A stretch of DNA of 64,000 nt from Elephas maximus indicus (lineage: Eukaryota > Chordata > Mammalia > Proboscidea > Elephantidae): contig NC_064825.1 of NCBI RefSeq assembly GCF_024166365.1, positions 103,802,480 through 103,866,479 on the forward strand, read 5' to 3'. A program made the position numbers and the translations under genes. Positions 1 through 10,625 of the stretch are shown piece by piece. Under the pieces are notes generated by a model. It had not been told where the DNA came from and ran no database searches. It saw only the letters and a list, made by a program, of their open reading frames with translations. How positions within the stretch are numbered: the first letter of the stretch is position 1; each line of letters begins with the position of its first letter.

Positions 1-325
1 TTGTGATCCATAAGGTTTTCATTAACTGATTTTTCGAAGTATTTTGCCAGACCTTTATTCCTGGTCCATTTTAGCCTGGAAGCTCTGCTGAGACAGGTTC
101 AGCATCATAGCAACATTCAAGTTCCCAGTGACAGATGGAGGTGGCTACAGATGAGGTGTATTGGCCAGGAATTGAATCCAGGTCAGAATCTGGTTCCTGG
201 GGATCCCTGGTAGTTGTCTTGGTGCTGATGAAGAGCTGAGTGTTGACTTTGGTAATGTCTACAACTCAGCGAAAGGGAATGATAGCACAGAAAAAGGACC
301 CTAGTCCTAATGGGCATTGGTGATT
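1..325. repeat. Left part of duplicated unit, copy A
   Basis: This segment aligns along its whole length with 9,939-10,280. Both contain a shared stretch around gactttggtaatgtct followed by caactcag. I read it as the left part of the duplicated Siglec unit; the unit runs off the window edge. Much of it looks like an old SINE-like sequence but I cannot name the family. No gene is visible. Confidence 0.7.
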
Positions 326-660
326 CCGTGGTAGAATTCTTGCTTTCTGTGTGTGAGACCTGGGTTCAATTCCTGGCCAATGCAGCTCATACATAGCTGC
401 CAACTGCCTGTCAGTGGAGGCTTGTGTGTTTGTACGATGCTAAACAGGTTTCAGCAGAGCTTTCAGACTAAGAAAGATTAGAAAGAAAGGCTTGGCAACT
501 TGCTTCAAAAAATTAGCCAATAAAAACCCTGTAGATCACGAGGGTCTGGTCTGCAACCAATCATGGAGATGGCACACACTCAGATAGCATTTCGTTCTGT
601 TCCGCATAGGGTTTCCATGAGTTAGGGCCTGACTCAATAGCAGCTAACAACAACAGCCCT
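326..660 (+). repeat. tRNA-like SINE variant, copy A
   Basis: A tRNA-like head (gtggtagaattcttgc, then ggttcaattcctggcc as a B-box-like stretch) is followed by a body ending in a run related to the common SINE tail. The same element lies at 24,579-24,895. It differs from the abundant SINE of this window in its head, so it is a separate subfamily. Confidence 0.6.
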
Positions 661-880
661 GAGCCAGGAGGATTAGTGTGTCAGAACCCAGGTTCATTTG
701 GAAGGAGGGAATCTGGCGGGGGGCGGGGGGGGGGCAGACCAGGATCCTGGTCTGGCTTCTCTCTGCGTTCCTCTACCTTGTCCTCCCATCCACCCTCTGG
801 AATGTCCTGTGGACAACTTCAGGTTGTTGATATCAGATTCACAGTCGGGGAAGGTGAAGGCTATGTGGTTCCCTTTATAC

Positions 881-1042
881 AAAACCCAAAACCAAACCTG
901 TTGCCATTGAGTTGATTCTGACTTCAAGCAATCGGATAAGAGAGTAGAACTGCCCATAGGATTTCCAAGGAGCGGCTGGTGGATTTGAACTGCCAGCCTT
1001 TTGGTTAGCAGCCGAGCTTTGAACCATTGTGGCAAGGTCCCA
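881..1042 (-). repeat. Afrotherian SINE, shared by both copies
   Basis: Reverse-oriented SINE: tail (attgagttgattctgac) on the left and tRNA-like head on the right. The same insertion is present at 25,123-25,284 in copy B, where the 12-bp target duplication cccctttacata is still readable. It therefore predates the tandem duplication. Confidence 0.8.
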
Positions 1043-1398
1043 CTTCATCCTCCCAACACCCCTGACAGGGAGGGGCTATTCTCCCTATCTGGTTGAGGAG
1101 ACACCTAACAATCAGACAGGTTAGTGGTTATGGTAATATCTTAGTTACCTAGTGTTGCTATAACAGAAATACCATAATTTGGTAACTTTTAACAAACAGA
1201 AATTTATTTTCTTGTTTCAGAGGATGGAACTCCAAATTCAGGATGGTGGCTCTAGGGGAAGACTTTCTCTCTTTGTTGTCTCTGGGGGAAGGTACTTGTC
1301 TCTTTTCAGTTCCTGTTTCTTTGCTCCTTGGAGATTTCATGTGACTTGGCATTAATCTTCCCCCAACTATGTTTTTGCTTCTTCCCTAATTGGCTCTT

Positions 1399-1919
1399 TG
1401 TCTTAGGCTGCATTCTCTAGAGAGGCAAAACCAGTGGGGGGGGAGGGGGATATATCTATATATTTACATACATGTATATGTACATGTATGTATATATACA
1501 TATATATATGTACATGGAGTCCTTTGGCACAGTGGTTAAGAGCTTTATATATATTTAATATATGGATCCAAGTCCATGCTTCAGGTGTCTGGCTGGAGAC
1601 TTTGGGATTCACATAGCTGCAGGGGCTGACAAATCCAAGATCAGCAGGTAAAACACTGGACTGCTGACTCAAGTTCCAAGAACTGGAGGTCAGATGATGA
1701 TGAGCCGAATGCAGTATCCAGAGCAGAGCAAAAGTCAGCCAGCTTTGCTAGAAAGTCCCCATATATATTGGATGCAGGCCACACCCCCATGGAAAATCCC
1801 TTTCAACTGATTGGCTGCTCATAGCAGATCTCATCATGAAGGTGATTACATCATTACATAACCCAAACTATGTCATAATAGCCAAACCATTGAGAATCAT
1901 GTTCAGCCAAGATGAGGCA
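1399..1919 (-). mobile_element. Solo LTR inserted only in copy A
   Basis: About 520 bp beginning TGTCTTAGG and ending GGCA, flanked by CTCTT and TTCTT, which fits a 5-bp target duplication with one mismatch. The corresponding point in copy B (near 25,656) lacks it. It contains a TA-rich microsatellite and a scrap of SINE head near 1,516-1,545. Confidence 0.65.
1451..1515. repeat. TA/TATG microsatellite
   Basis: Alternating purine-pyrimidine run of TATA and TACATG units inside the copy-A LTR insertion. Confidence 0.8.
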
Positions 1920-2274
1920 TTCTTTTATATCTCAGAAGAAATTGACTTAAGACACACAACTGCCCTAACACTGCCTTATCAACATAACAAAGAAAATCCA
2001 TTCCCAAATGGGATTATAGCCATGGCTATAGAGATTAGGATTTACAATACATATTTTTGGAGAACACAGTTCAATCCATAAAAGGTATCTAGTCACGAAA
2101 TATGGCCCCAAACAATTTGACTTCTTGCTATATAAACACGGTGCTTGTCCCATTACAAGAGGGAGTTTCTTTCTCCTCCGCTTGAATCAGGACATAGTTG
2201 TGATGCTGTGACCGATAGAATATGGAGAAAAAGATGTTCTGAGACTTCCAAGGCACAGACATTAAGAACACCTG

Positions 2275-2620
2275 ACAGTGGAAAAAACTCAAGTGTCCAC
2301 CAAGAGATGAATGGATACACAAAATGTGGAACATACATACAATGGACTATTACTCACCCATAAAGAGAAGCGAAGCCTTGGTGCACATTACAACACAGAT
2401 AAACCTTGAAAACAGCACGGTGAGTGAAATAAGTAGGCACAAAAGAACAAACACTGTATGAGCCCATTTATATGAAATATCTAGAAGAAGCAAATGCATA
2501 AAGACAAAAGTTTATTAGTGGTTCCCAGGGTCTGGGAGAAGTGGAGATACTGCAAAAATAGCCCACACAAGTTATAGCTAATAGGGAAAAGTTGGGAGTT
2601 GTTTCAGTTTCCCAGGACCG
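2275..2620 (+). repeat. Old L1 3' fragment (copy A)
   Basis: Matches the 3' part of an ancient L1, including caagtgtccaccaagagatg and tgaataagtaggcac-like sequence, and is shared with 26,515-26,845. It lies downstream of the Siglec exons in both copies and predates the duplication. Confidence 0.65.
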
Positions 2621-2633
2621 CCATAACAAAATA

Positions 2634-3004
2634 CAGGCAGTCCCACATTACCAACTAGTTCCGTTCCTACATCTGTCTTTAAGTCGAATTTGTATGTAAG
2701 TCAGAACAATTAGGTATGGTTTGTAACTAACATCAATTAGTCAAATGTTTGTCTTAGTATATAGTGTACCTTTTCCGTTCATAAAAAACATTAAAAAAAC
2801 ACTTTCAGATACAGTAAAGCATTTTTACATAATATAGCAATAATAATGTTTTGATGCACATCACAAAGTAGCACCCTTTTGTAATAACACCCTATGACTA
2901 ACCATTGTACATGCCTCTAATTTTTAATATAATAGTTTTTACGGGCTTGGCTTCTAAGCACTGATTCTATGTAAGTTGAACATTTGTAACCTGGGGACTG
3001 CCTG
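2634..3004. mobile_element. Non-autonomous DNA transposon with TIRs (copy A)
   Basis: A 371-bp element begins CAGGCAGTCCC and ends GGGGACTGCCTG, forming terminal inverted repeats, and is flanked on both sides by TA. TA target duplication and these ends fit a Tc1/mariner-pogo (Tigger-like) MITE. It sits inside an LTR-like sequence that resumes at cacaaagtggtggc. The orthologous insertion is at 26,851-27,380. Confidence 0.75.
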
Positions 3005-3626
3005 TACCACAAAGTGGTGGCTTTCAAAAACAGAAATTTATTGACCCACAGTTCTGGAGGTTTGAAGTTCAAACCAGATTCTCCGCCATGTTGATTTCTT
3101 CTGAGGGTCTGAGAAGAGAGAAACTGTTCCTTGCCTCTGTCCTAACTTTTAATGGATCCCAGCAATCCTTGGAATGCCTTGGCTTGCAGCTGTGTCTGCC
3201 TCCATTGTCACCTGGCTTTCCTTCCTCTGTCTATACCTGTCTCTGTGTCAGTTCTCTTTTATACAGACTCCACTCAAATAGGATTAGGACCCACATTGCT
3301 TCAGCAGGTACTGTGCCAGGATCTCTTTGACCTGATAACAAGGGCCATTTGCCTGTTCACAGAGCCCTGTCTTCCAAGGGGAAATGGGTGTGGGTTGAGT
3401 GTTTCCAGGGAGAAGCTGATTCTGATGACCCTGTCTGTTCTTCTCAGCTCCATGTTCATACCTCAGTCCTGTCTTGAGAAGGAGAGGGACTCAGTCCTGC
3501 TCTTCTAGGGGTCTCCACACCTGCAGAGAAACCAGGGTCTCAAGTCAGAGTCAGTTACCTTAATTCTAACTCCAGGAATTTGAAGTCAATTAATGGGCTT
3601 CCATGAAGAAAGGCAGGTGTGCTCAC

Positions 3627-3760
3627 CTGGTGTAACAGATCCAGGTGAGGCCATAGGTGAGAAGGAAGCCAGCCCCATGAACCTCCCCCGATCAGGGTGA
3701 AGACCATGGGCCAGGACCCCTTCTGCTTCACAGATACACAGCGACAGCAAGTGGGGCTGC
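3627..3760 (-). pseudogene. Copy A transmembrane-like exon
   Basis: Bounded by CCCCCAG and GTGAGC. One frame gives KGSWPMVFTLI and another gives a hydrophobic GAGFLLTYGLTWICY stretch, which indicates a frame change inside the exon. The position after C2-set 2 fits the membrane segment of a Siglec. Confidence 0.6.
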
Positions 3761-3866
3761 CTGGGGGAGTGAATGCGGGAGGTTCTCTCCCCTGGCCTCT
3801 ACCCCTTCCACTGACCAAACAAACCCCTACCAGGTTCCCTCCCTCAGCATATACCCAGCAACTCAC

Positions 3867-4123
3867 TCTGCACAGAAAGACTCAAAGAAACATGCTTGGA
3901 ACCCAATGGGTGCTGAGCCAGGCAGGTGAATTCCCCTCTATCTCCAGATTCTACTTTGGGCAGCTCCAGGACCCCAGGTTCAAGGGCTAGGAAGAGCTCA
4001 GGGTTAGGCTGCCCTGGGCCCAGCTAAACCTGCCAGGGGGGTTGCTGCTGATGACACAGACCAGACACAGATACTGGCCCTCCTGGACATACGGTAATAA
4101 ACCGTTCTCTGTGATGGTGGAGC
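3867..4123 (-). pseudogene. Copy A second C2-set exon
   Basis: Reads STITENGLLPYVQEG and then [15 protein letters not shown] before TAG at 3,987-3,989; a base is then missing near the AACCTGGGG stretch. The C-terminal part (GEFTCLAQ-like) survives in another frame. The donor GTGAGT is intact. Confidence 0.8.
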
Positions 4124-4284
4124 CTAGAAAGAGACAGACAGAGATTCTGAAAGCTAGAGAGAAAAAGAGGCCCAGAGAATGAGGGAGAATACAGAAAGAG
4201 ATAGGATGAGGGGGACAGACACACACAGAGACCTAGACTAAGAAAGCACAGACACTGCAAGAAGGGCCTTGAGAAGGAGCTGGG

Positions 4285-4600
4285 ATATTAATTTTATGTG
4301 TCTCCAGGGCTAGGCTACGGTGGCCATTTATTTGGCCAAACACTGGCCTAGATTCCACTATGAAGATATTTACATATGATTAGCATTCAAGCCAGTTGAT
4401 CTAAAGTAAAGCACATTACTGTCCACAATGTGGGTGGGCCTGATGCAATCTGTTGATGGCCTTAAAAGCAAAAATCTGAGGTTTCCAGAGTGAGAGAGAT
4501 TTTACTTCAAGACTGTAAATAGGCATCCTGCCTGAATCTCCCCCCAACCAACTGACCTAAGGATTTTGGACATAAAACTGATAAATATCCCAAGGTTCCG
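4285..4600 (+). repeat. MaLR-type LTR fragment
   Basis: Contains gtgggtgggcctgatgcaat, aaaatctgaggtttcc and a CTGCCTGAATCTCC-type stretch, which recur at 63,330-63,600. This is the 3' half of an MLT1-like LTR. It lies in the copy-A intron between the linker and C2-set 2. Confidence 0.6.
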
Positions 4601-4689
4601 CCCCACACTGTGTTGATGGGGCTGGGAAGAAACAAACACTTTCACTGGGAATTTAAACTTGATTGGCTTCAATGGAGAACAATTTGGTC

Positions 4690-4897
4690 CTTTTTTTTCC
4701 AGTTGCTTTTGGGTCGATTCTGAATCATGGCAACCCCATATGTGCAAAGTAGGACTGCTCCATAGGGTTTTCAAGACTTAGACCATTTGGAACCAGATTG
4801 CTAGTCCTTTATTCAGAGGCACCTTTGAGTGGGTTTGAACCACCAACATTTTGGTTAGTGGTTGAGTGCCTAACCAGTTGTACCACCCAGAGACTCC
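4690..4897 (-). repeat. Afrotherian SINE
   Basis: Reverse SINE: tail gggtcgattctgaatcatgg on the left, B-box-like gggtttgaaccaccaac and head on the right. Confidence 0.75.
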
Positions 4898-5527
4898 AGT
4901 TTGGCTACGTCTCTCAAAATTAGAAAGAACATACAATCCAGTCACTTTGCTGTTAAGTGTTTGTTTCACAGACAAGACGCACCTGTAAAAGTAGACACAA
5001 ATAGATAAAAGATACAAGATTATGCGTTGCATTCATTTTTTGTTGTTGTTGTTGTTAGTGGAAAACTTAATGACATCCTTTCTCATTAATAAAAGATGTG
5101 CATGGAGCCAGAGCCCATCCATACAGGGGATACTGCACAATGAGAGACAGGAACGAGGATGGTCTTTACTTCTGACATTGAATGACCTCTTGGACACATT
5201 AGGTGGAAAAGCCAGGGCACCTGTCCCTTCTGTAGAGGTGAGCTGGCATCTGGGGAGAGACTTTGCTGTGCATTTTGAATTTCAGCCATGAGAACATATT
5301 ACCTCTCCAAAAGGACTTACATAAACACTATTAGGGAAAATAAAAGGACAAGGCTAGAGGAGTCACCAGGAGTTGGATGACAAGGGGCCTCAAATTTCAG
5401 TTTGAAGAGGAACCCCAGGTTCCCCCATAAGGGGGTCTCTTGTGACCAGATTAAGTCCAGGAGGATGTGGGAGATCCTGGCCCAGTCCGAGCTCCCAACA
5501 GCCCCAGGGAGGAGAGGTGCTTCCTAC

Positions 5528-5575
5528 CTGTGCCATTTCCTCGGAAGACAGTTATGGCCACATTCAGTAGAGAGT
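5528..5575 (-). pseudogene. Copy A 48-bp linker exon
   Basis: Encodes a segment ending NVAITVFRGNGT, matching the short linker exon of CD33-related Siglecs in length and sequence. The donor GTAGG is kept, but the two bases before the exon are GT rather than AG, so splicing into it should fail. Confidence 0.7.
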
Positions 5576-5814
5576 ACAGGACAGAAAGACACAACCAACC
5601 TGCATTGGGTCGGTGGGTGGGGGTGTGGACACAGGCCCTCGATCCCCAGGAGCTGCTGATATGGGGAAGAGGTGGAAGCAGACATCTCCCTGGATCCCTT
5701 CCAGAACAGATTTCAGAATGTGGCACACAGTGTCCAAGGCCATGACCCCCTCCCAGCCCTGCTGCCTTCAGGAACCCCTCATCAGAGACCCAAGTGTCCC
5801 CACCCAGCACTCAC

Positions 5815-6082
5815 AGAACATGCTGAGCTGGACAGTCCTCTCTGTAGTCACACCTGCTTCAGGGAAGGTCAGCTGGCAGGTGAGGTTGGTGGTCCTGGGG
5901 CCATGGGGTGAGGGTGAGCACAGGGCAGTTGGGGATCATGGGGCTGCTGATGCAGGTTCCCGTCCAGGAAAAGGTGGGGGGAGTTCCCCACTTACAAGCC
6001 CGTGGTGCAATGTAGGTCAGGTTATTGGGGCGGGTGGCCTCAAGGGTCCCCAGGATGTGAATGTTAGGGGTCTGAGTCAGGG
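5815..6082 (-). pseudogene. Copy A first C2-set exon
   Basis: Acceptor CTAG before 6,082 and donor GTGAGT after 5,815. The reading starts ALTQTPNIHILGTLEATRP. The first Ig cysteine is tyrosine (NLTYIAPRAC). Around 5,890 about five bases are missing relative to copy B, which throws the rest of the domain out of frame. Confidence 0.8.
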
Positions 6083-6258
6083 CTAGTGGGAAAGTGGGAG
6101 AAGCAGGGTCAAGAGGGATGAATTCCAAGTTATGCCCATGAACTCTACCCAGCTCCTCCCCCAGAGCCCAGCACGCTTCACCCCAATCCCCTCTCAGCAT
6201 GAGGAATAGGGGGTCCCATGACCATCTCCTGTGGTCTCTCCTGGAACCTGTTCCTTAC

Positions 6259-6694
6259 CTGTCACATGCACAGAGAGCTGGTTTGATTTATAAGTGAATT
6301 TCATATTTCCTCTCTCAACCTGAAAAAAGTATGACCCTGAGTCATGCATCCTGGTGTTTCTGATGTTCAGGGAGCGGCTGCAAGTCCCAGTGTTTCCAAG
6401 GAGGAAAAATTGGCCCTGGGTCTCCTCCTGGACTTCTTGACCTTGTTTGTTTGTGGCCCCTGAAGCATCCTTGTTTACATCGACCCCTTCCTTGAACCAG
6501 TAGCTGTAAGCTGGGTCAGAGTAAGTCCAGTCTTTGTGGGAGTAGAAGACAGTGCAGGGCACAAGGATGCACAGACCCTCCTGTACCCTCACTGGCCCCT
6601 GCACTTGCAGCGTGAAGTCACTCAAAGACCCACATGACTGACCCTTAGCTGCTAGCATCCCCTAGAGTAGGGACAGCAGCAACAGCAGCAGCGT
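6259..6694 (-). pseudogene. Copy A leader and V-set exon
   Basis: A leucine-rich leader lies directly upstream of the V-set sequence, as in SIGLEC7/9-type first exons. Within the domain VQEGLCILVPC, SDPAYSYWFKEG and DSGSYFFQVERG match the family. The Q in FFQ (codon 6,320-6,322, CAG) stands where active Siglecs have the essential arginine. The donor GTAAGG follows 6,259. Translation from the ATG at 6,656-6,658 is open but has no signal peptide, because TAG precedes it. Confidence 0.85.
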
Positions 6695-6729
6695 GTCTGA
6701 GCAGGAGACAGAGGTCTCCCCATGGAAAA

Positions 6730-7840
6730 GTTTGTTTCTCAGGGTTTGTACCTCTGGTAACTAAGATCTTCAAGATTTAAAGAAAACCCCAAGAGGAAGA
6801 TGGAAGTGAGGACAGGCTGATGACCAGTGACCATCCTCAGAGCAGGAACCTCAGATCCAGATGTTGTCAGGGCTGGTCTGCCCTTGGAGACCAACCATCA
6901 CCTTCACACGTCCGTTCGTGGGATCCTGAGGCCAGAAGGAGCAAGAGACTAGCTCAAGTTCACATCCAGTGCAGGGACCAGCCTCCATCTTTTTCTTCCC
7001 TGTCGATGTTCTTCCCCTAGGGTGGCATGTTTGCAATGTGAAATCAGGTTCCATCTGGATTAAATCCACTAAGCTGTGGGCTCTAGGGTTTGTGGGGGTC
7101 AGTCCTGGTGGGGTGACTCCCAGGAGGGGCTCGGGAGGCGAGATAGGGCACATGAGAGATGGGGCAGCCCTGGCGGGTGTAGGAGGCAGCTTCCACTCCC
7201 TCTCTCCATATCCACTCCTTCAGTATACACTTGATGGGTGTCTCTTCTCTGCACAACACACCCCGATGCTGCCCTCCAGGAGTCACCATGTAGGGGAGAT
7301 AAATGTCTTCTGGCATCTGTAACTTCCTGTGACAGGGGCTATAAAGGGGGACACGGGCAGGGGTGAGGCCATTCCCCCCAGGTTGTAAATTTCATTCTCG
7401 GATGGGGCAGAGGGGACAGTGTCTAGACTTGGGCTGTGGAGGTCAGGATTCCACATGTTAATAGTCACCAAGGACATACAGAGAGCCTGAGGCCTAGGAA
7501 GCCCTGACAACTGGAGCTGAAGTTATCTGCACAAGGACTCGGTAGAGAAGAAAGTGGAAAAGGGAAGGGGATAATTTCAAAAGGGTCAGGTTTCCCTTCA
7601 TCTCCACAATCTGGGCACCAGGACCAACTTCCTTACTGCTGCTGTCTCATTGGCCACATTTGTCGTTACTCCAGAACATGACAGGAGCTGCCCAGCATCT
7701 AGGGCTTATCTTGTGCAGGTCTAGCTGCCCCTGAGAGTCCAGGGCTCGAGAGGATTCCAGCTGTGGAATTGTCTCCATTGGGATGGTTCAGATTCAGTGG
7801 GAGAAGAACATGCGTCTGAATATGGAGATTATTTGTAACT
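6730..7840. other. Unassigned single-copy DNA upstream of copy A
   Basis: I see no exon, RNA gene or recognisable repeat here. Open frames are short and lack codon structure. It is not obviously matched upstream of copy B. Confidence 0.5.
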
Positions 7841-7957
7841 CTGTGGCGGGGGCTCAAACAGTAAAGCATACAGCTCTTAATTGAAATGTGGGAAGTTCTA
7901 ACTCATCCCACAGGGCCTTCGAAGAAAAGCCTGGTGACCCACATCTGTAAGATTAAC

Positions 7958-8153
7958 CCATTGCCAGCAAGTAGATTCCAACTCATAATGACGCTGAAAG
8001 GAACAGTAGACCTGCCCCAGAGGGTTTCCAAGGCTGTAAACTTTAAGGAAGATGACTGCCAAATCTTTCTCCCTTAGAGCAGCTGGTGGATTCGAACTGC
8101 AGACCTTTCAGTTAGCAGCAGAATGCTTAACAACTGAGCCACCAGGGCTCCAA
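7958..8153 (-). repeat. Afrotherian SINE
   Basis: Reverse SINE with tail ttgccagcaagtagattcca at left and the head cttaacaactgagccaccag at right. Confidence 0.8.
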
Positions 8154-8474
8154 CTGAAAACCCTATGGAGCACAGTTCTGTCACCCAAGGTTGGGGTCCT
8201 CATAAATCAGAATTACTTCAACAGCAATTGGTTTGGTTTTTTAGTTTGGGGGCATGGGGAGGAAGTGGTGGTCATCTTCAGACCATAAGTATTTTGGGGG
8301 GGCGAAGGTGAATTATAAGAAACATACAGGAAAGTGCCTCCAAAACAACCCAGTGATTCACAACAAAATGAACACCTTGCAGGAAATTGAACATTGCAAG
8401 CACAAGACCCCGCCATGTGCCCCCTCCACTTCCCACTCCTCCTGAAGGAGCCCCTAGCTCACATTAGTCGCAAC

Positions 8475-8673
8475 TAAAAACCCCTTCCCTTCAAGTTGAT
8501 TCCAACTCGTAGTGACCCTGTAGGACAGAGTAGAACTGCTCCATAGGGTTTCCAAGGCTGTAAATCTTTAAGGGAGCAAATTGCCACATCTTTCTCCTGT
8601 GGAGCACCTGGTGGGTTCGAATCATGACATTTCAGTTAGCAGCCAAGTGCTTAACCACTGTGCAGCCAGGGAT
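8475..8673 (-). repeat. Afrotherian SINE
   Basis: Reverse SINE from cttcaagttgattccaactc to the head complement cttaaccactgtgcagccag. Confidence 0.8.
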
Positions 8674-8925
8674 CCTTAGACATGGAAGTAAGGAAGCACA
8701 AGTGGGGAAAGATTGATGCCAAGTGGAGATCACCAAGGAACTGAGGAAGAAAACCTTAAGGAGACAAGGATTTTCTCCCAGAGCGACAGAGACAGCCTTT
8801 CCCTATCCTGTGCCCTGATTTCCAACTCCTAGCCTCCTAAACTGTGAGAAAATTAATTTCTGCTCATTAAAGTCACCTAGTTGTGGTATTTCTGTTACAG
8901 CAGCACTAGACAACTAATATACCCA
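8674..8925 (+). repeat. MaLR-type LTR 3' part
   Basis: Includes ctagcctcctaaactgtgag, tggtatttctgttacagcag and cactagacaactaa, the characteristic 3' end of MLT1/MST-like LTRs that recurs at 10,600, 24,480 and 26,190. Confidence 0.6.
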
Positions 8926-9134
8926 ACCCCCACAGGGGCCCCTAATCCTGGCCCACTCTCTCACAGCAGGGTCAGTTGCAACATCTCTGTGGACAGAAGG
9001 GTTGGACCATGGCCATTCTGCTTCCCAAGGCCTCCAGATTGCAAAGAAAAGCAGAATAATGGGTAAGAGAAGCACTGGAAAACTACAGATAATGTAATGG
9101 GTAACTAGGCAAAAAGAAGAACTTAGAACCACAG

Positions 9135-9240
9135 ACCATCAGGGCTGTAGTTCTAGTCTCACTTCTCCAATTTGCAGAAGAAGACGCCAAGGCCCAGAGT
9201 GGGCAAACTTCCCCAAATCACACACTGTCCTGAGCCATGT
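9135..9240 (-). repeat. Probable MIR fragment
   Basis: Contains ccaatttgcagaagaagacg, ccaaggcccagagtgggcaa and cttccccaaatcacaca, resembling the MIR core (tgcagatgaggaaactgagg-like). Confidence 0.45.
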
Positions 9241-9835
9241 ACGACTGTCTACACCTCTTTTGAACTTTTGTCACCCCAGGATTCACTAGGGCTGGAGAGG
9301 AGAAGCTCCTTATGTTAATCTGAGCAGCGAGAAAAGTCAATTCTCCCCATGAAATAAAATTCACTCACGGCTTTGCCTTGAGCTGCAAGAAAAGGGGTGA
9401 ATATGACATTTCTAGTCCTTGTCTTTGAGGAGAACAGAATCTGGTTGAGGGACAGGCAAGCCAAACTGTGGGGCCATAGAGGAGGAATCTGTGATGAGGG
9501 AAGCACAGTCTGGGGCTAGGTGGGGACCTTGGTCTTCTGAACTGAGAGATGAGTTCTCAGAGAGGGATGGGCAGAGTGTACATAGTAGACATAGTGAACA
9601 TCTCAGGCGATCATGAGGGATGTAGTTTCTGTAGGTGTCCCTGAGGTCCTGGGAATTCCTGGACCCTCAGAAATTGTGTCTCTAATCCCACTCACTCTCC
9701 CTCTGTGCTGGAAATCCTCACCCAGCCACCATGTCCTCTGGTTCTGTATGTGACCCTCCCCACCTCTGCCCCAGCAGAGGTGAGGGCAGAGACCAGCGTG
9801 GGTACTCCCTCTGCCTAGGACATTTTCTATTGTTA
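9240..9835. other. Unassigned DNA before copy B
   Basis: No gene or repeat is recognised. The seam between the two duplicated units lies in or near this stretch, since copy-B sequence is recognisable from about 9,939. Confidence 0.4.
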
Positions 9836-9938
9836 GCTGCCATGGAGTCAGCCCCTAACTCAGGGTGACCCCATGTACAGCAGAACAAAATGCTACCCAG
9901 TCCTGTGCCATTCCCATGTTCGGTTGCAGATTGGACCA

Positions 9939-10280
9939 TTGTGATTCATAGGGTTTTCATTGGCTCATTTTTGGAAATATATTGTCAGATCTTTCTTCCT
10001 AGTGCATCTTAGTCTGGAAGCTGCCCTGAAACAGGTTCAGGATCATAGCAACATGCAAGCCTCCACTGTAAGATGAGTGGTGGCTGCACATGAGTTGCAC
10101 TGGCCAGAAATCGTATCCGAGACATACTCTGGCTCCTAGGGATCCCTGGCAGTGGCCCTGGTGCTGTTTGTGGTGCTGATGAAGGTTTGTGTCCCGACTT
10201 TGGTAATGTCTGCAACTCAGCAGAGGGGTCTTATAGTACAGAAAAAGGGACATTAGTCCTAGGCTTGGGGCATTGGTGTT
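9939..10280. repeat. Left part of duplicated unit, copy B
   Basis: Aligns with 1-324. It ends cattggtgtt immediately before the MaLR provirus and resumes as ttgattcagtagtagaattc at 24,574. Copy A reads straight through as cattggtgattccgtggtag. Confidence 0.75.
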
Positions 10281-10625
10281 TGTTATGGATTGAATTATGT
10301 CCCCCCAAAATATGTGTTCTAGATCCTAACCTATATGCCTGTGGTTATAATCCCATTTGGGAATGGGATGTCTTTGTTATATTAATGAGGCATGATTTGT
10401 ATAGGGAGTATCTAGAATCAATCATTTTTGAGATATGAAAGTGATTAAACAAGAGAGCAAAGCAGAGATTGGGGAGAGAGATGCCAAGCTACATGACGAT
10501 TGCCCAGAAGCAGAAGCTCAAAGAGATGGAGACGTTCTTCCAGAGCCAGCGAAGAGACGAAGCCTTCTCCTGGAGCTGGCACCTTAAATTCGGACTTCTA
10601 GCCTCCTAAACTATAAGAAGGAAGA
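10281..10625 (+). repeat. 5' LTR of MaLR provirus, first part
   Basis: Begins TGTTATGGATTGAATTATGT and is cut by the RTE element after cctcctaaactataag. The remaining LTR lies at 12,586-12,661. Confidence 0.75.

Larger units (their letters stand above)
1136..2083 (-). repeat. MaLR-type LTR interrupted by another LTR (copy A)
   Basis: Host LTR in reverse orientation (ttagttacctagtgttgc to cagttcaatccata), matching 25,401-26,318 in copy B. Positions 1,399-1,919 are a later insertion. The host resembles MLT1/MST LTRs of the MaLR group by its end sequences; the exact subfamily is not determined. Confidence 0.65.
3462..6694 (-). pseudogene. CD33-related Siglec pseudogene, copy A
   Basis: Reads on the minus strand as signal peptide plus V-set domain (6,694-6,259), C2-set 1 (6,082-5,815), 48-bp linker (5,575-5,528), C2-set 2 (4,123-3,867), a transmembrane-like exon (3,760-3,627) and a short exon (3,520-3,462). 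This is the exon plan of CD33-related Siglecs, myeloid receptors that bind sialic acid. Several independent lesions are visible: ACG where the start ATG belongs (6,692-6,694), TAG in the leader (6,662-6,664), loss of the acceptor AG before the linker exon (GT at 5,576-5,577), a shortened C2-set 1 (268 bp against 279 in copy B, so out of frame), TAG in C2-set 2 (3,987-3,989) followed by a 1-bp loss, and a frame change in the membrane exon. The sialic-acid-binding arginine of the V-set domain is glutamine. No ITIM tail exon was found. It is almost certainly dead; the closest functional relative among CD33, SIGLEC7 and SIGLEC9 cannot be fixed by eye. Confidence 0.85.

Noticed and set aside
326-400. 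tRNA gene-like sequence at SINE heads
   Set aside because: A- and B-box-like motifs belong to tRNA-derived SINEs; no cloverleaf with paired acceptor stem is evident.
676-1035. Overlapping open frames on both strands near the left edge
   Set aside because: They run through a G-rich low-complexity stretch and a SINE, overlap on both strands and resemble no family.
5451-6086. Long open frames on both strands between Siglec exons
   Set aside because: They cross known exon boundaries and intron sequence; only the minus-strand exon parts match Siglec domains.
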